Shown here in pieces: positions 43,653 through 53,240 of a stretch of 64,000 nt of DNA; position 1 is the first letter of the stretch; every line of letters starts with the position of its first letter. This DNA comes from Sphingomonas sp. A2-49. Lineage in GTDB: Bacteria; Pseudomonadota; Alphaproteobacteria; Sphingomonadales; Sphingomonadaceae. The notes under the pieces were generated by a model. The model worked only from the letters and a program-made list of their open reading frames with translations, did no database searches and was not told the origin of the DNA. Made by a program: the position numbers and the translations under genes. The stretch covers positions 682,001 to 746,000 of the forward strand of contig NZ_JAJLPA010000001.1 in assembly GCF_025548555.1 (NCBI RefSeq), in the 5' to 3' direction.

Positions 43653-45983
43653 TTAGAGGCGGTACGTACCGCTGACGCCGAAGGTGCGCGGCGCGCCGAT
43701 CACGCTGGAATTGTAGTTCGCGCCGTAGAACGACCCCGAACGGCCGGCATAATATTCGTCGGTCAGGTTTTTGCCGTAGATCGCAATGGTGACCGGAAGC
43801 GCCTTCAGGTCAAAAGCGATCTGCGCGTTCAGCAGTCCGTATCCGCGCTGGGTGACCGACGCGATCTGGAAATCGCTGTACGGCACCGTCCCCGTGGCAG
43901 TGACGCGCGCCGTGTTCAGGAAATACACCTTCGACTGATGGGTATAATCGAGATGCAACTTCACGGTGCCGGATTCGCCCACCGCGACGGGAAGATCGCC
44001 ACCCAGGCTGAACGTCGTCTTGGCGACCGTCGGGACCTGCGATCCGACGAACGGCCCGCCGGTGAATTTCGGATGGATGAGGCCGAGCGACCCGTTCAGC
44101 CGCAACCTGCCGAGCAGCGCTTCGGCCTCGAACTCACCGCCATAGATCTCTGCCTTGCCCGCGTTGATCGTGGTGATGATGATCGGCTGCGCCTGCAAGA
44201 CGGCGTTCTGCTGGATATCGGAATAGGTCGTATAATAGCCCGCGACGCCCAGCCGGAGTCGCTTTGCGAACAGACCGATCTTGGCCCCCGCCTCCCAGCT
44301 TGACACCCGCTCGGCGCCGAACGGCGTGTAGAAGGCCGCGGTGGTGCCGCTCGCCTGCTGGAACCCGCCCGAGCGGAAACCCTTGGCATATTTGGCGTAG
44401 AGCAGCCCGTCCGTCGGCAGCCGGTAATCGACGCCGACAGTGAAGGGCACGTAGTTGAACGTGATCGGCGCGGGCCGGTACGCGCAACCGCCGGGCGCCT
44501 GATTCAGGCCGATGGCGGTGAACGGGCACGCCGCCGGGGTGATCGCGGATGCCGGCGGCGACGCGACCAGCGCATAGGGCGCGCCCACCGCGTAGCGGGT
44601 CGGTGTGTAGACCATCTCGCGCGCGTCGTGGACGTAACGAAGCCCGCCGGTCAGACGGAACCGCGGCAGCAGTTCATAGGTGAGCTGCGCGAAGACGCTC
44701 ATCGACTCATTGTCCGGGTTGATCGTATTGTCTTGGATCGCCGCGCCGACATGGGTGATCGGCGAATTGTGCATCTGTTCGCGGAAATAATAGGCGCCGG
44801 TCACCCAAGCGAGCTTGTCGCGGAACGCGTTGCCGAGCAGCTGCAGTTCCTGCGAGACCTGATGCCCGTCGAGCGTGAAGATGCCCACATCAGCATTGGC
44901 GATCGGCGTCGCATCCAGATCGGACGCCCCCTCGAACGCCAGATGGCGATAGGCGGTGATCGATTTATAGGTAACGTCGCCAATCTTGCCGGTGATTGTC
45001 CCCGACAGGTCATAGATCTTCGAATGATTCAGCGGGTTGATGCCGCCATACGTGATCCGCGACCCGTGGGGCACGACATACGGCGCCAGATTGGCGGGCG
45101 AGAGAGCGGCATCGAAATAGTTCAGTACCCACAGGGGCTGGTGGTTCTTGCCGTCGTAATAATCGGCGCTGAGGTCGACGCGCAGGTCGTCGGCGAGATC
45201 GGCGCGCAGGCTGGCGCGGACATAGTCGTCGTTCTGGTCCGCGACCCGGTCGCGCGTCGTGCGGTCATAGCCATAGCCGTCATGCTGGGCATGGACATAC
45301 ACGACGCGCGCAGCGAGCCTGTCGTCCACGATCGGCACGTTGGCGACGGCGGTGACACCCAGTGCGTCGTAGTTGCCATAGGCCAGCTTCATCGACCCTT
45401 CGGTCGTATATTTGGGCTTGGCAGTCGTGATGTTGAGCGCGCCCGCAATCGTGTTGCGGCCGAACAGCGTACCCTGCGGCCCGCGCAGCACCTCGACCGA
45501 GGCGAGATCGACCAGTGCGAAGTTGCTGCCCTGCGAGCGCGCGTAATAGACTCCGTCGACATAGACGCCGACCGCCGGATCGACGTTAGGAAGGACACCG
45601 CCGGGCGAAACGCCGCGAATCGCGAGGATGAGATCGTTGCTGCCGTACGGCGTCGCCGTGAAGGTGACGGCGGGAACGTTCGCGGCCAGCGAGGTGATAT
45701 CGCCGATCTGGCGCGTTTCCAGCGCCGCCGCGCCGAACGCCGTCACCGCGACCGGCACGTTCTGCAGCCGTTCTTCGCGGCGCTGGGCGGTGACGACGAT
45801 ATCGGCCAGCCCTTCGCTTGCGGGCTCCTGTGAAGCCGACGCGGACTCAGGCGAACCCGGGATGGCCTTCGGCGAAGCCTGCGCCGCCGGCGGGGTGCCC
45901 GGCACGCCCTGGGCATGAAGCGCCGCCGGGAAAAGGGCGCTGACAGCGCCGGCGCACAGCAGGCGATGAATGGACTTCCGCAT
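43653..45983 (-). CDS. TonB-dependent outer-membrane receptor
   Basis: A 776-residue TonB-dependent receptor. A signal peptide (M-R-K-S-I-H-R-L-L, cleavage near A-L-H-A-Q) is followed by a Pro/Ala linker and the D-I-V-V-T-A-Q-R-R-E region at the plug start. The plug carries G-P-Q-G-T-L-F-G-R-N-T-I-A-G-A-L-N, and the barrel ends in a typical aromatic strand (F-G-V-S-G-T-Y-R-L). GGGAGA precedes the ATG. Receptors of this sort import hydrophobic or bulky substrates in sphingomonads; here uptake of the island substrate is inferred. It is divergent from an MFS gene across a region holding an operator-like element, and its 3' end faces no other gene closely. Confidence 0.94.
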   Translation of the reverse strand: MRKSIHRLLCAGAVSALFPAALHAQGVPGTPPAAQASPKAIPGSPESASASQEPASEGLADIVVTAQRREERLQNVPVAVTAFGAAALETRQIGDITSLAANVPAVTFTATPYGSNDLILAIRGVSPGGVLPNVDPAVGVYVDGVYYARSQGSNFALVDLASVEVLRGPQGTLFGRNTIAGALNITTAKPKYTTEGSMKLAYGNYDALGVTAVANVPIVDDRLAARVVYVHAQHDGYGYDRTTRDRVADQNDDYVRASLRADLADDLRVDLSADYYDGKNHQPLWVLNYFDAALSPANLAPYVVPHGSRITYGGINPLNHSKIYDLSGTITGKIGDVTYKSITAYRHLAFEGASDLDATPIANADVGIFTLDGHQVSQELQLLGNAFRDKLAWVTGAYYFREQMHNSPITHVGAAIQDNTINPDNESMSVFAQLTYELLPRFRLTGGLRYVHDAREMVYTPTRYAVGAPYALVASPPASAITPAACPFTAIGLNQAPGGCAYRPAPITFNYVPFTVGVDYRLPTDGLLYAKYAKGFRSGGFQQASGTTAAFYTPFGAERVSSWEAGAKIGLFAKRLRLGVAGYYTTYSDIQQNAVLQAQPIIITTINAGKAEIYGGEFEAEALLGRLRLNGSLGLIHPKFTGGPFVGSQVPTVAKTTFSLGGDLPVAVGESGTVKLHLDYTHQSKVYFLNTARVTATGTVPYSDFQIASVTQRGYGLLNAQIAFDLKALPVTIAIYGKNLTDEYYAGRSGSFYGANYNSSVIGAPRTFGVSGTYRL

Positions 45984-46062
45984 CGAAACTCTCCCAATAG
46001 GAAGCCGCCCGGCCATGGCCGGCGCTGGTGGCGTCGTTTGGCGCGGCGTAGTCTCAAAGCCG

Positions 46063-46084
46063 ATCTTCGACAAGAATGATATTC
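46063..46084 (+). promoter_or_regulatory. Recurrent 22-bp operator-like element, copy 5
   Basis: Reads ATCT-TCGACA-AGAAT-GAT-ATTC, a full match to the consensus arms. It lies between the divergent TonB receptor (start 45983) and MFS gene (start 46147). Confidence 0.55.
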
Positions 46085-46146
46085 GGACCCTAGAATACGA
46101 CGTCCGAACGCGTTACCAGCGGCAAAAGCCGGAGAGAGGAAGCCGA

Positions 46147-47511
46147 ATGCCGTTCAGCGAGGGTAACGACGCGACTCGTCGCCCGATGAACCCCGGTCCG
46201 GGCGGCATCCGGGGCTTCCCGTCGATGCGCAAGGCCTGGGCGGTCATCGCCATCCTGTGGATCGTCACGCTCTTCTCGCAGCTCGATCGCCAGCTGCCGG
46301 CGCTGCTCGTGAAGCCGCTGAAGGGCGAGTTCGGGATCACGGATACGCAGTTCAGCCTGTTGCAGGGCTATGCGTTCGCGCTGGTCTATACCGCGATGGG
46401 GCTGCCGTTCGGGCGGCTGGTCGACCGCGCGAACCGGCGCAACCTGATCCTGTTCGGTGTCGTCGTATGGAGCGCGATGACGGTGTTTGCGGGCTTCGCG
46501 ACGAGCTTCGGCGAATTACTGGTCGCGCGGATCGGGGTGGGCGTGGGCGAAGCGGTCCTTGCCCCCGCCGCCTATTCGATCATCGCCGACTATGTCGCGC
46601 CGGCGCGGCGGGGTCGCGCGCTGAGCGTCTATTACGTCTCGCTCGCGATCGGGTCGGGCGCGTCGCTGCTGCTCGGCGGCATGATCCTGCACATGCTGCC
46701 GGCCGCAGGGCTGCAGGTCGGCGCGCTGGTGCTGACGCCGTGGCGGACGACGTTCATCCTCGCCGGGCTGCCCGGCCTGCCGCTGGTCCTGCTGCTGTTG
46801 CTGGTCCGCGAACCCGAACGCCACGAGACGCAGGGCATCGCGCGTGCGTCGATCGGCGACTTCCTCGCCTATCTCCGCGAGCATCGGGCGACGTTCTGGC
46901 GACTGCTGACCTATCCGGCGCTGATCGCGGCGATCGGCTATGGCATGCTCGCCTGGGCGCCGGCCTATTTCGAGCGCCGCTTCGGGCTGCCGATCGCGCA
47001 GGTCGGCGTCACGCTGGGGATCATCGTCGCGGCGGCGGGGCTGACCGGCACGCTGGCCAGCGGCGCGCTGAGCGATCGCTGGCTCGCGCAGGGCAAGCCC
47101 GCGGCGCGGTTCCGGGTGACGCTGGTGGGCTGGATGCTGATCGTGCCATCGGCGTCGTTCTGGCCGCTGATGCCGAGCGCGATCCCGTGCTTCGCGCTGC
47201 TGGCGGTGCTCGTCACCGGCACCGCGATCGCGCAGTCCGCGGCGCCGGCGGCCGTGCAGGACGTCTTTACCAACACCATGCGCGGCCAGGCGATCGCGGT
47301 GTATCTGTTGCTGGCGGGGCTGGTCGGCATCGGCCTAGGCCCGATGCTGGTCGCGCTGGTCACCGACCATGTCTTCGGCGACCCGGCCAAGCTCGGCTAT
47401 TCGCTGGTCGCGGTCGCGGTGCCGATGACGCTGTTCGGACTGTGGCTCTCGATCTCGGGCCAGCGGCCCTATGCGCAGACGCTGGAGGCGCTTCGGCGCG
47501 GGCGCCCGTGA
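46147..47511 (+). CDS. MFS transporter (spinster/hexuronate-like)
   Basis: A 454-residue 12-helix MFS protein. Helix 1 ends F-S-Q-L-D-R-Q-L, the loop motif is G-R-L-V-D-R-A-N-R-R, and helix 4 reads R-I-G-V-G-V-G-E-A. It resembles the carrier at 38495-39826 in these landmarks. ATG 46147 follows GAGAGAGGAAGCC. Together with the divergent TonB receptor it forms a plausible outer/inner membrane uptake pair. It ends two bases from the convergent TetR gene. Confidence 0.9.
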   Translation: MPFSEGNDATRRPMNPGPGGIRGFPSMRKAWAVIAILWIVTLFSQLDRQLPALLVKPLKGEFGITDTQFSLLQGYAFALVYTAMGLPFGRLVDRANRRNLILFGVVVWSAMTVFAGFATSFGELLVARIGVGVGEAVLAPAAYSIIADYVAPARRGRALSVYYVSLAIGSGASLLLGGMILHMLPAAGLQVGALVLTPWRTTFILAGLPGLPLVLLLLLVREPERHETQGIARASIGDFLAYLREHRATFWRLLTYPALIAAIGYGMLAWAPAYFERRFGLPIAQVGVTLGIIVAAAGLTGTLASGALSDRWLAQGKPAARFRVTLVGWMLIVPSASFWPLMPSAIPCFALLAVLVTGTAIAQSAAPAAVQDVFTNTMRGQAIAVYLLLAGLVGIGLGPMLVALVTDHVFGDPAKLGYSLVAVAVPMTLFGLWLSISGQRPYAQTLEALRRGRP

Positions 47512-47513
47512 GG

Positions 47514-48164
47514 TCAGCCGACGTGCTTTGCAAGCTCCATCAGCTTGCCCGCCAGCCCCTTGTGCCCATGCGACACCGGCACGAGCACGTTGCTGATCAG
47601 CACGCGCATGATGAATTCGGCGAGCAGGCGGCGGTCCAGCTGCCGGCCGAGCTGCCTGCTCCAGTGATCGAACACCGGATCGAGCGCGTCGCGCACCTTG
47701 GAAACGCCGTCGTCGAAGCTGCGGCGGAAATAGCCCAGCGCGAACTGCGGCTCGGTCTCGAGAAAGCGGCGCGCCTGGTCCGAATTGAGATATTCGTCGA
47801 AGAAGCCGAGAAACGCCTCCAGCCGCGCGGCGGGCGCCGTGTGCGGCAGGATCGCGGCCTGCAGCGCCGCGTCGAAGCGCTCGCGCATATAGCCGGTATA
47901 GGCGTCGAGCAGCTCCTCCTTGGACGAGAAATAGCGGTACAGCGTACCGCGCGCCACACCCGCCTCGGCGACGATGGTCTGGATCGACATGCCGTCGACC
48001 CCGGCGCGCAGCATGACGCGCGTCGTCGCCTCGAAGATCCGGCTCTTGGTGGCGATCGCACGGGAATCGGGCTTGCGCTGCCGCTTCGCCGGGCGGCCCG
48101 TGGTGCCGGGCAGGCCCGCTCGCAGGGCCGCGTCGCCGTTCGCCGTCACTGTCAGAACGTCCAT
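47514..48164 (-). CDS. TetR-family transcriptional regulator
   Basis: A 216-residue TetR regulator. After a basic N-terminal extension (R-P-A-K-R-Q-R-K) comes the helix-turn-helix: T-K-S-R-I-F-E-A-T, G-V-D-G-M-S-I-Q-T-I-V-A-E-A-G-V-A-R-G-T-L-Y-R-Y-F. The C-terminal ligand domain is unassigned. ATG 48164 has GAGGAG 4 bases upstream; an in-frame ATG at 48176 lies before that site. It is divergent from the acyl-CoA synthetase gene 129 bases away, which is a likely target. Confidence 0.92.
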   Translation of the reverse strand: MDVLTVTANGDAALRAGLPGTTGRPAKRQRKPDSRAIATKSRIFEATTRVMLRAGVDGMSIQTIVAEAGVARGTLYRYFSSKEELLDAYTGYMRERFDAALQAAILPHTAPAARLEAFLGFFDEYLNSDQARRFLETEPQFALGYFRRSFDDGVSKVRDALDPVFDHWSRQLGRQLDRRLLAEFIMRVLISNVLVPVSHGHKGLAGKLMELAKHVG

Positions 48165-48292
48165 GCGGCTCCTCATCGTCGGGCATGCAGACCCGTCTCG
48201 CTACCCGCAACGGCGGCGGTCGTCCACAATTGGCGCGTCGCGCGGTCGCGGTCCGCCATCATCCTCCACCCTCGCCCTCTTCAGGAGTAAGC

Positions 48293-49912
48293 ATGTCCAT
48301 CGATCCTTGGGGTACCGGCACACGCGATACCGTCATCGCCGCGCTCGACCGGGCCGTCGCCGCCCATCGCGACCGCATCATGCTCGATTTCGGCGGGCAG
48401 ACGTTCAGCTATGGCGATGTCGACCGGCTTTCGACGGCCTTCGCACACGCGCTCGCCGCGCTGGGCATCGGCGCGGGCGACACCGTCCTGTCGATGCTCA
48501 ACAACAATGTCGACGCGGTGGTCTGCTGGCTCGCGGCCAACAAGCTGCGCGCAGTGAGCGTGCCGATCAACACCGCGCTGCGCGGCGAGTTCCTGCGTCA
48601 CCAGATCGGCGATTCGGGCGCCAAGGTGGTCGTCGCCGAGGCGGACTATGTCGCGCGGATCGGCGCGGTCGCCGACGGCCTTCCCGAGATGCACACGCTG
48701 TTGCACCGAGGCGACCTGTCCGCCCTCCCCCGGATCGCCGCGACCGTGGCGGCTCTGGACGCGCACCGCGGCGACGTCACCGATGCGTTCCCGGACAAGC
48801 CCGATCCGTCGGACCTCGCGATGCTCGTCTATACCTCGGGGACGACGGGGCCGTCGAAGGGGTGCATGATCCCCTATAATTACATGTGCAACCTGGCCCG
48901 GCTGCAGCTACGCGCGGGACCGGCGACAGCGGACGACGTCACCTATACGCCGCTGCCGCTGTTCCACCTGAACGCGATCTGCGTCGGCGTGGTCGCGACG
49001 ATCTTGACCGGCTCGCGGCTGGTGGTGGCGCCGCGATTCTCGGTGTCGGCGTTCTGGCCCGAGGTCGAGCGCTCGGGTGCGACGATCGCGTCGATACTGG
49101 GAGGCATGGGTGCGCTGCTCGCACAGGCCGGCGACTGCGACGCGGCGACGCGCTGCCACGGCCACATCCATACGGTGCGCGGCAACCCCTTCACCGAGGA
49201 GACCAAGGCGATCTGGCGCGAGCGGTTCGGCGCGCGCCAGGTCGGCGGCAACGGCTATGGGCTGACCGAGGCGTCGGTGGTGACGTCGCTGGCCGGCGGC
49301 GACTATGCCGCGCCGGGATCGTCGGGCACGCGGATTCCCGATTTCGACGTGCGGATCGTCGACGATGCCGGGCGCGAGGTGCCGCCGGGCACCGCGGGCG
49401 AGATCCTGATCCGCCCCAACCAGCCCGACATCATGTTCCAGGGCTATTGGCGGCGCCCCGAGGAGACGCTTAAGGTCACGACCGACCTCTGGCTGCATTC
49501 GGGCGACATGGGCAAGTTCGACGAGGCCGGCTTCTTCTATTTCGTCGACCGCAAGAAGGACTATCTGCGCCGCCGCGGCGAGAACATCTCGAGCTTCGAG
49601 ATGGAGTCGGCGTTCAACCAGCATCCCGCGATCGAGGAGGCCGCGGTCCATGCGGTCTTCTCGCCGCGCGGCGAGGACGACGTGAAGGTGACCGCGGTGC
49701 TGGCGGCGGGCGCGACGCTGACGGCGGAGGCGCTGTTCCACTGGTCGACCGACAAGGTGCCCTATTACGCGCTGCCCCGCTATATCGAGTTCCGCGAGAC
49801 GCTGCCGAAGAACCCGCAAGGGCGCGTGCTCAAATACGAGCTGCGCGAGGAGGGCAAGACCGCCGCGACCTGGGACCTGGAGGATACCGACATCCAGGTC
49901 GCCAAGCGCTGA
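48293..49912 (+). CDS. Acyl-CoA synthetase (AMP-binding, CaiC-like)
   Basis: A 539-residue adenylate-forming ligase that activates a carboxylic acid with ATP and CoA. The P-loop is Y-T-S-G-T-T-G-P-S-K-G (about 182-192), the A5 motif G-Y-G-L-T-E-A-S, and the A7/A8 zone H-S-G-D-M and D-R-K-K-D-Y. The C-terminal A10 motif reads P-K-N-P-Q-G-R-V-L-K, with Arg at the usual Lys and a Lys three residues on, as in several CaiC-like ligases. ATG follows CAGGAG. It is the only CoA ligase in the window, so it probably launches the island's beta-oxidation. Confidence 0.93.
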   Translation: MSIDPWGTGTRDTVIAALDRAVAAHRDRIMLDFGGQTFSYGDVDRLSTAFAHALAALGIGAGDTVLSMLNNNVDAVVCWLAANKLRAVSVPINTALRGEFLRHQIGDSGAKVVVAEADYVARIGAVADGLPEMHTLLHRGDLSALPRIAATVAALDAHRGDVTDAFPDKPDPSDLAMLVYTSGTTGPSKGCMIPYNYMCNLARLQLRAGPATADDVTYTPLPLFHLNAICVGVVATILTGSRLVVAPRFSVSAFWPEVERSGATIASILGGMGALLAQAGDCDAATRCHGHIHTVRGNPFTEETKAIWRERFGARQVGGNGYGLTEASVVTSLAGGDYAAPGSSGTRIPDFDVRIVDDAGREVPPGTAGEILIRPNQPDIMFQGYWRRPEETLKVTTDLWLHSGDMGKFDEAGFFYFVDRKKDYLRRRGENISSFEMESAFNQHPAIEEAAVHAVFSPRGEDDVKVTAVLAAGATLTAEALFHWSTDKVPYYALPRYIEFRETLPKNPQGRVLKYELREEGKTAATWDLEDTDIQVAKR

Positions 49913-49918
49913 GCAGCG

Positions 49919-49949
49919 GCGGCGCCGCCGGGATCGCCGACGGCGCCGC
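49919..49949. terminator. Hairpin between convergent genes
   Basis: GCGGCGCCG (49919-49927) pairs with CGGCGCCGC (49941-49949) across a 13-base loop in the gap between the convergent CoA ligase and SDR genes. No T-run. Confidence 0.4.
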
Positions 49950-49953
49950 GCGA

Positions 49954-50760
49954 TCAGGTGAGCGCGTCGAGCGCCTCGAGATTGCCGGGCTTCGAGTTGA
50001 AGCCCCACAAATGCAGGCCGCCATCGACGTTGATCGTCTGCCCTGTGACGAACCCGGCCATGCGCGACGCGAGGAAGACCGCGACCGGCGCGATGTCTTC
50101 CTCCGGATAGCCGACGCGATTGAGCGGCTTGGCCGAGGCGGACACCTTTTCGAAGCCCGGATGCTCGCGGCACAGGCGTTCGAAGCTCAGCCCCGCGGCG
50201 GCCGGCGCGATGGCGTTCACGCGGATGTTGAACCGGCCCCATTCGGACGCCGCGCTGTGCGTCAGCCCGCGGATCGCCGACTTGCCCATATTGTAGTCGG
50301 CATGGCGCCACGCGCCGGTATCGGCGTCGATCGAATAGAAGTTGATCACGCTGCCGCCGCCGCGCGCCCGGAAATGCGGGTAGGCCGCCTGCATCGCCCA
50401 CCAGGTCGCCCACATCGTCGTGTCGAGGGTGCGCGCCAGGATGGCGTCGGTCTTCTGTTCCAGCAGCACCTCCGGGCTGGGTGCGAAGGCGTTGTTGACC
50501 AGCGTATCGAGCCCGCCGAACGTGTCGACCGCCGTCTGGATCGCGCGCTCGACGCTCGCCTTGTCGCCGACATCGGTATGGACGAACAGCGCCGAGCCGC
50601 CGAGCTCCTCGCATTCCGCCACCACCGCGCGGCCGCGCTCCGCGTCGAACTCCGCGACCACGACCTGCGCGCCTTCGCGGCAGAACAGCCGCGCGATGCC
50701 GCGCCCGATGCCGGCGCCCGCGCCCGTGACCAGCGCTACGTTGCCTTCCATGAGCCCCAT
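49954..50760 (-). CDS. SDR oxidoreductase (classical)
   Basis: A 268-residue classical SDR: T-G-A-G-A-G-I-G cofactor loop (about 12-19), E-F-D near 37-39 (NAD preference), N-N-A-F, a Ser in F-Y-S-I-D and Y-N-M-G-K as Y-x-x-x-K; the end N-V-D-G-G is typical. ATG 50760 (M-G-L-M-E-G-N) is preferred with GAGAGGATA upstream; a longer start at about 50802 would cover the operator-like dyad. It is divergent from the third amidohydrolase gene. Confidence 0.9.
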   Translation of the reverse strand: MGLMEGNVALVTGAGAGIGRGIARLFCREGAQVVVAEFDAERGRAVVAECEELGGSALFVHTDVGDKASVERAIQTAVDTFGGLDTLVNNAFAPSPEVLLEQKTDAILARTLDTTMWATWWAMQAAYPHFRARGGGSVINFYSIDADTGAWRHADYNMGKSAIRGLTHSAASEWGRFNIRVNAIAPAAAGLSFERLCREHPGFEKVSASAKPLNRVGYPEEDIAPVAVFLASRMAGFVTGQTINVDGGLHLWGFNSKPGNLEALDALT

Positions 50761-50786
50761 CGATCGATATCCTCTCGCAAAATCTT

Positions 50787-50800
50787 TTCTGATATTAGAC
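50787..50800. promoter_or_regulatory. Partial operator-like element between SDR and amidohydrolase
   Basis: TTCT-GATATT-AGAC, seven of eight arm bases of the TTCT-N6-AGAA dyad. It is 27 bases from the SDR start and in the 209-base divergent gap that also serves the amidohydrolase gene at 50970. The rest of the gap shows no gene. Confidence 0.45.
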
Positions 50801-50969
50801 ACAAAGACCGATGGCGGCCGCTGTCAAGCGCGCGCCGATGCTCGCGGCCGCGGCGGCCCGCAATTCCGACACGAGAAGGTCGTTCTGCCCTTGGTAGTGT
50901 GTCGCAACTGCGCTAAAGCCTGTCACTGCGCGACAGCCGGCACAGACCGTTCGTCAATGGAGACTGGAA

Positions 50970-52301
50970 ATGAACGCCGAAGACATGATTCTCATCAGCG
51001 TGGACGATCACGTGATCGAGCCACCAAACGCCTTCACGCCGCATTGGCCGGCGCATTTGAAGGGCCGCGAACCGCATATCGAGAAGCGCGACGGTCGCGA
51101 CGTGTGGATGTTCGAGGAAAAGGCCGCAGGCTATATGGGCCTGAACTCGGTGGTCGGCCGTCCCAAGGAAGAATATGGGATGGAGCCGCTGAACTACGAA
51201 CAGATGCGGCGCGGCACCTGGGACCTCAAGTCCCGCGTTGAGGATATGGACGCGAACGGCATTGTCGGTTCGATCTGCTTCCCGACATTCCCCGGTTTCG
51301 CCGGACAGCGCTTCCAGGCGACATCGCATAATGATCCCGAAGTCGCGCTGGCCGCGATTCGCGCCTACAACGACTGGCATTATTACGACTGGTCGGAGGC
51401 GGCCCCGGGACGTTTTATCCCGCTGATGCTGACGCCGTTCTGGGACATGCCCGCCGCGGTCGCCGAGGTGACCCGGCTCGCAAAGCTCGGTGTGCATGCG
51501 TTATCCTTCTCCGACAATCCTGCACTGTCGGGCTGGCCGTCGATCCACGACCCATATTGGGATCCGCTCTGGAAGGTGTGCGCCGACAATGACGTCGTCA
51601 TCTGCTGCCATATCGGCACCGGCGCGGCCGCGCAGCACGCTTCTGACCTGTCGCCGATCGACGCATGGATTACGTCGATGCCGATCTCGATCGCCAACTC
51701 CGCGGCGGACTGGATCTGGGGTCCGATGTGGAAGAAGTATCCGACGCTGAAGATGGCGCTGTCCGAAGGTGGTATCGGCTGGATTCCCTATCTGCTCGAA
51801 CGCGCCGATTTCACCCACGGCCATCACAATGCCTGGACGAATTCGAATTTCGGCGGAAAGATGCCCAGCGACATCTATAAAAAGCACATCATCAGCTGCT
51901 TCATCGAGGACCGGTTCGGCTTGGCCAACCTCGACTATATCGGCGAAGACATGGTCATGTACGAGTGCGACTATCCGCATTCCGATTCGGTGTGGCCGCA
52001 TTCGGCGGAGAAGCTGTGGGAGGACGTCAAGACCCTCGCACCGGCAACGATCGACAAGATCACCCACCTGAACGCTATGCGCGAATTCTCCTATGATCCG
52101 ATCAGCAAGCTCGGTCGCGAGAATTGCACGGTCGGTGCATTGAAGCGCACAGCCGCTGCAGTTCCGGTCGAGACCGATCCCATTCTGGGCATGGGGGGCG
52201 CCAAGCCGGATCGCGAACCGGGCAAGGCAGTGACGTCGGGCGACATCAACCGCATGTTCGAAAGCGCGGGCGCGGAGTCGACCGTTTCCGGCCGCCGTTA
52301 A
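50970..52301 (+). CDS. Amidohydrolase_2 family protein (D-x-H type)
   Basis: A 443-residue amidohydrolase of a different subgroup from the two M-L-I-D-x-H-A-H proteins. It starts S-V-D-D-H-V-I-E-P-P (metal motif D-x-H in place of H-x-H), contains C-H-I-G-T-G (His), L-S-E-G-G-I-G-W-I-P and M-Y-E-C-D-Y-P-H-S-D (Asp, His) as further ligand sites. This subgroup is abundant in sphingomonad and actinobacterial terpenoid and steroid clusters. Hydrolase or decarboxylase activity is likely, exact reaction unknown. The gene ends at a strong terminator and seems monocistronic. Confidence 0.9.
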   Translation: MNAEDMILISVDDHVIEPPNAFTPHWPAHLKGREPHIEKRDGRDVWMFEEKAAGYMGLNSVVGRPKEEYGMEPLNYEQMRRGTWDLKSRVEDMDANGIVGSICFPTFPGFAGQRFQATSHNDPEVALAAIRAYNDWHYYDWSEAAPGRFIPLMLTPFWDMPAAVAEVTRLAKLGVHALSFSDNPALSGWPSIHDPYWDPLWKVCADNDVVICCHIGTGAAAQHASDLSPIDAWITSMPISIANSAADWIWGPMWKKYPTLKMALSEGGIGWIPYLLERADFTHGHHNAWTNSNFGGKMPSDIYKKHIISCFIEDRFGLANLDYIGEDMVMYECDYPHSDSVWPHSAEKLWEDVKTLAPATIDKITHLNAMREFSYDPISKLGRENCTVGALKRTAAAVPVETDPILGMGGAKPDREPGKAVTSGDINRMFESAGAESTVSGRR

Positions 52302-52323
52302 GGGAGCGGACCTATGAAAAAGA

Positions 52324-52356
52324 GCTCCGGGCGCAAATCCGCCCGGAGCCCTTTCT
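52324..52356 (+). terminator. Rho-independent terminator
   Basis: A perfect 10-bp stem, GCTCCGGGCG (52324-52333) with CGCCCGGAGC (52340-52349), a 6-base loop and a T-rich tail (CCTTTCTCTT). An A-run precedes the stem (ATGAAAAAGAG), so it can also work for the convergent crotonase gene. This is the clearest terminator in the window. Confidence 0.8.
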
Positions 52357-52369
52357 CTTGGTCGTAGCC

Positions 52370-53155
52370 TCAACGTGCGGTGAACCGGGGCGCACGCTTT
52401 TCCCGAAATGCCGTCGCCGCTTCGATGCGGTCTTCCGTTGTCAGCAGCAGCGCGAACAGATGGCGCTCCAGCGCAAGGCCTTGGCGAAGGTCAAGTTCCG
52501 CACTGGCATAGGTGGCCGTGCGTACAAAGGCAGTCGCAGTCGGCGGCTTGGCCGCAATCCGGTGCGCCAGCGCATCCGCCGCCTCGAACAGCGTCTCGGT
52601 GCTCTCGTATAACCGGGTCACGATATTCAGCCGCTTGGCCTCGGTCCCATTGATGCGGTCGTTGCTGAGCATCAGGTCCAGCGCCGCACCGACGCCGATC
52701 AGCCGCGGCAGGCGCTGCGTACCGCCCGCGCCGGGGATCAGGCCGAGGCCGGTCTCGGGAAGTGCGAACACGGCATCCGTGCTGGCCATGCGGATGTCGC
52801 AGGCAAGCGCGATCTCGAACCCGCCCCCCATGCAGGCACCATGGATGGCTGCGATCGTCGGCGTCGACATCGCCTCGAATGCCGCGATCCAGGGGTCCTG
52901 GGACATGCGGCGATGCGCCTCTACAGGTGTCTCGACGGCGCGCTGCTCACGAATGTCCGCACCCGCGCAAAAGCCGCGCGCGCCGTTCCCGCGAACGACA
53001 ATCGCGCGGACTCCGCCATCCGCGTCGAGTGTCCAAAGCGCCTCGGGCAAGCCTTGCCGGATCGAATCGTCGATCGCATTGATCCGATCCGGCCGGTTGA
53101 GGATGATCCGACCGATCGCGCCGTCGCGCTCGACCAGAATGGCGCCGGATTCCAT
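52370..53155 (-). CDS. Enoyl-CoA hydratase (crotonase family)
   Basis: A 261-residue crotonase with canonical catalytic features: F-C-A-G-A-D-I (oxyanion hole), M-G-G-G-F-E-I-A with the first Glu, and L-P-E-T-G-L-G-L-I-P-G-A-G-G with the second Glu. It should hydrate 2-enoyl-CoA to 3-hydroxyacyl-CoA, the step between the acyl-CoA dehydrogenases and the 3-hydroxyacyl-CoA dehydrogenase of the island. The start is ATG 53155, or the GTG directly before it. It follows the TonB receptor gene by 85 bases on the same strand. Confidence 0.93.
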   Translation of the reverse strand: MESGAILVERDGAIGRIILNRPDRINAIDDSIRQGLPEALWTLDADGGVRAIVVRGNGARGFCAGADIREQRAVETPVEAHRRMSQDPWIAAFEAMSTPTIAAIHGACMGGGFEIALACDIRMASTDAVFALPETGLGLIPGAGGTQRLPRLIGVGAALDLMLSNDRINGTEAKRLNIVTRLYESTETLFEAADALAHRIAAKPPTATAFVRTATYASAELDLRQGLALERHLFALLLTTEDRIEAATAFREKRAPRFTAR

Positions 53156-53240
53156 CACGGTGTTCCCGCAGTTAAAGTGTCGTTGGAGCGCCGACCGCCT
53201 GACCGCGAGCCTGTCATCGCGATCGGCGTACCCGCAGGCG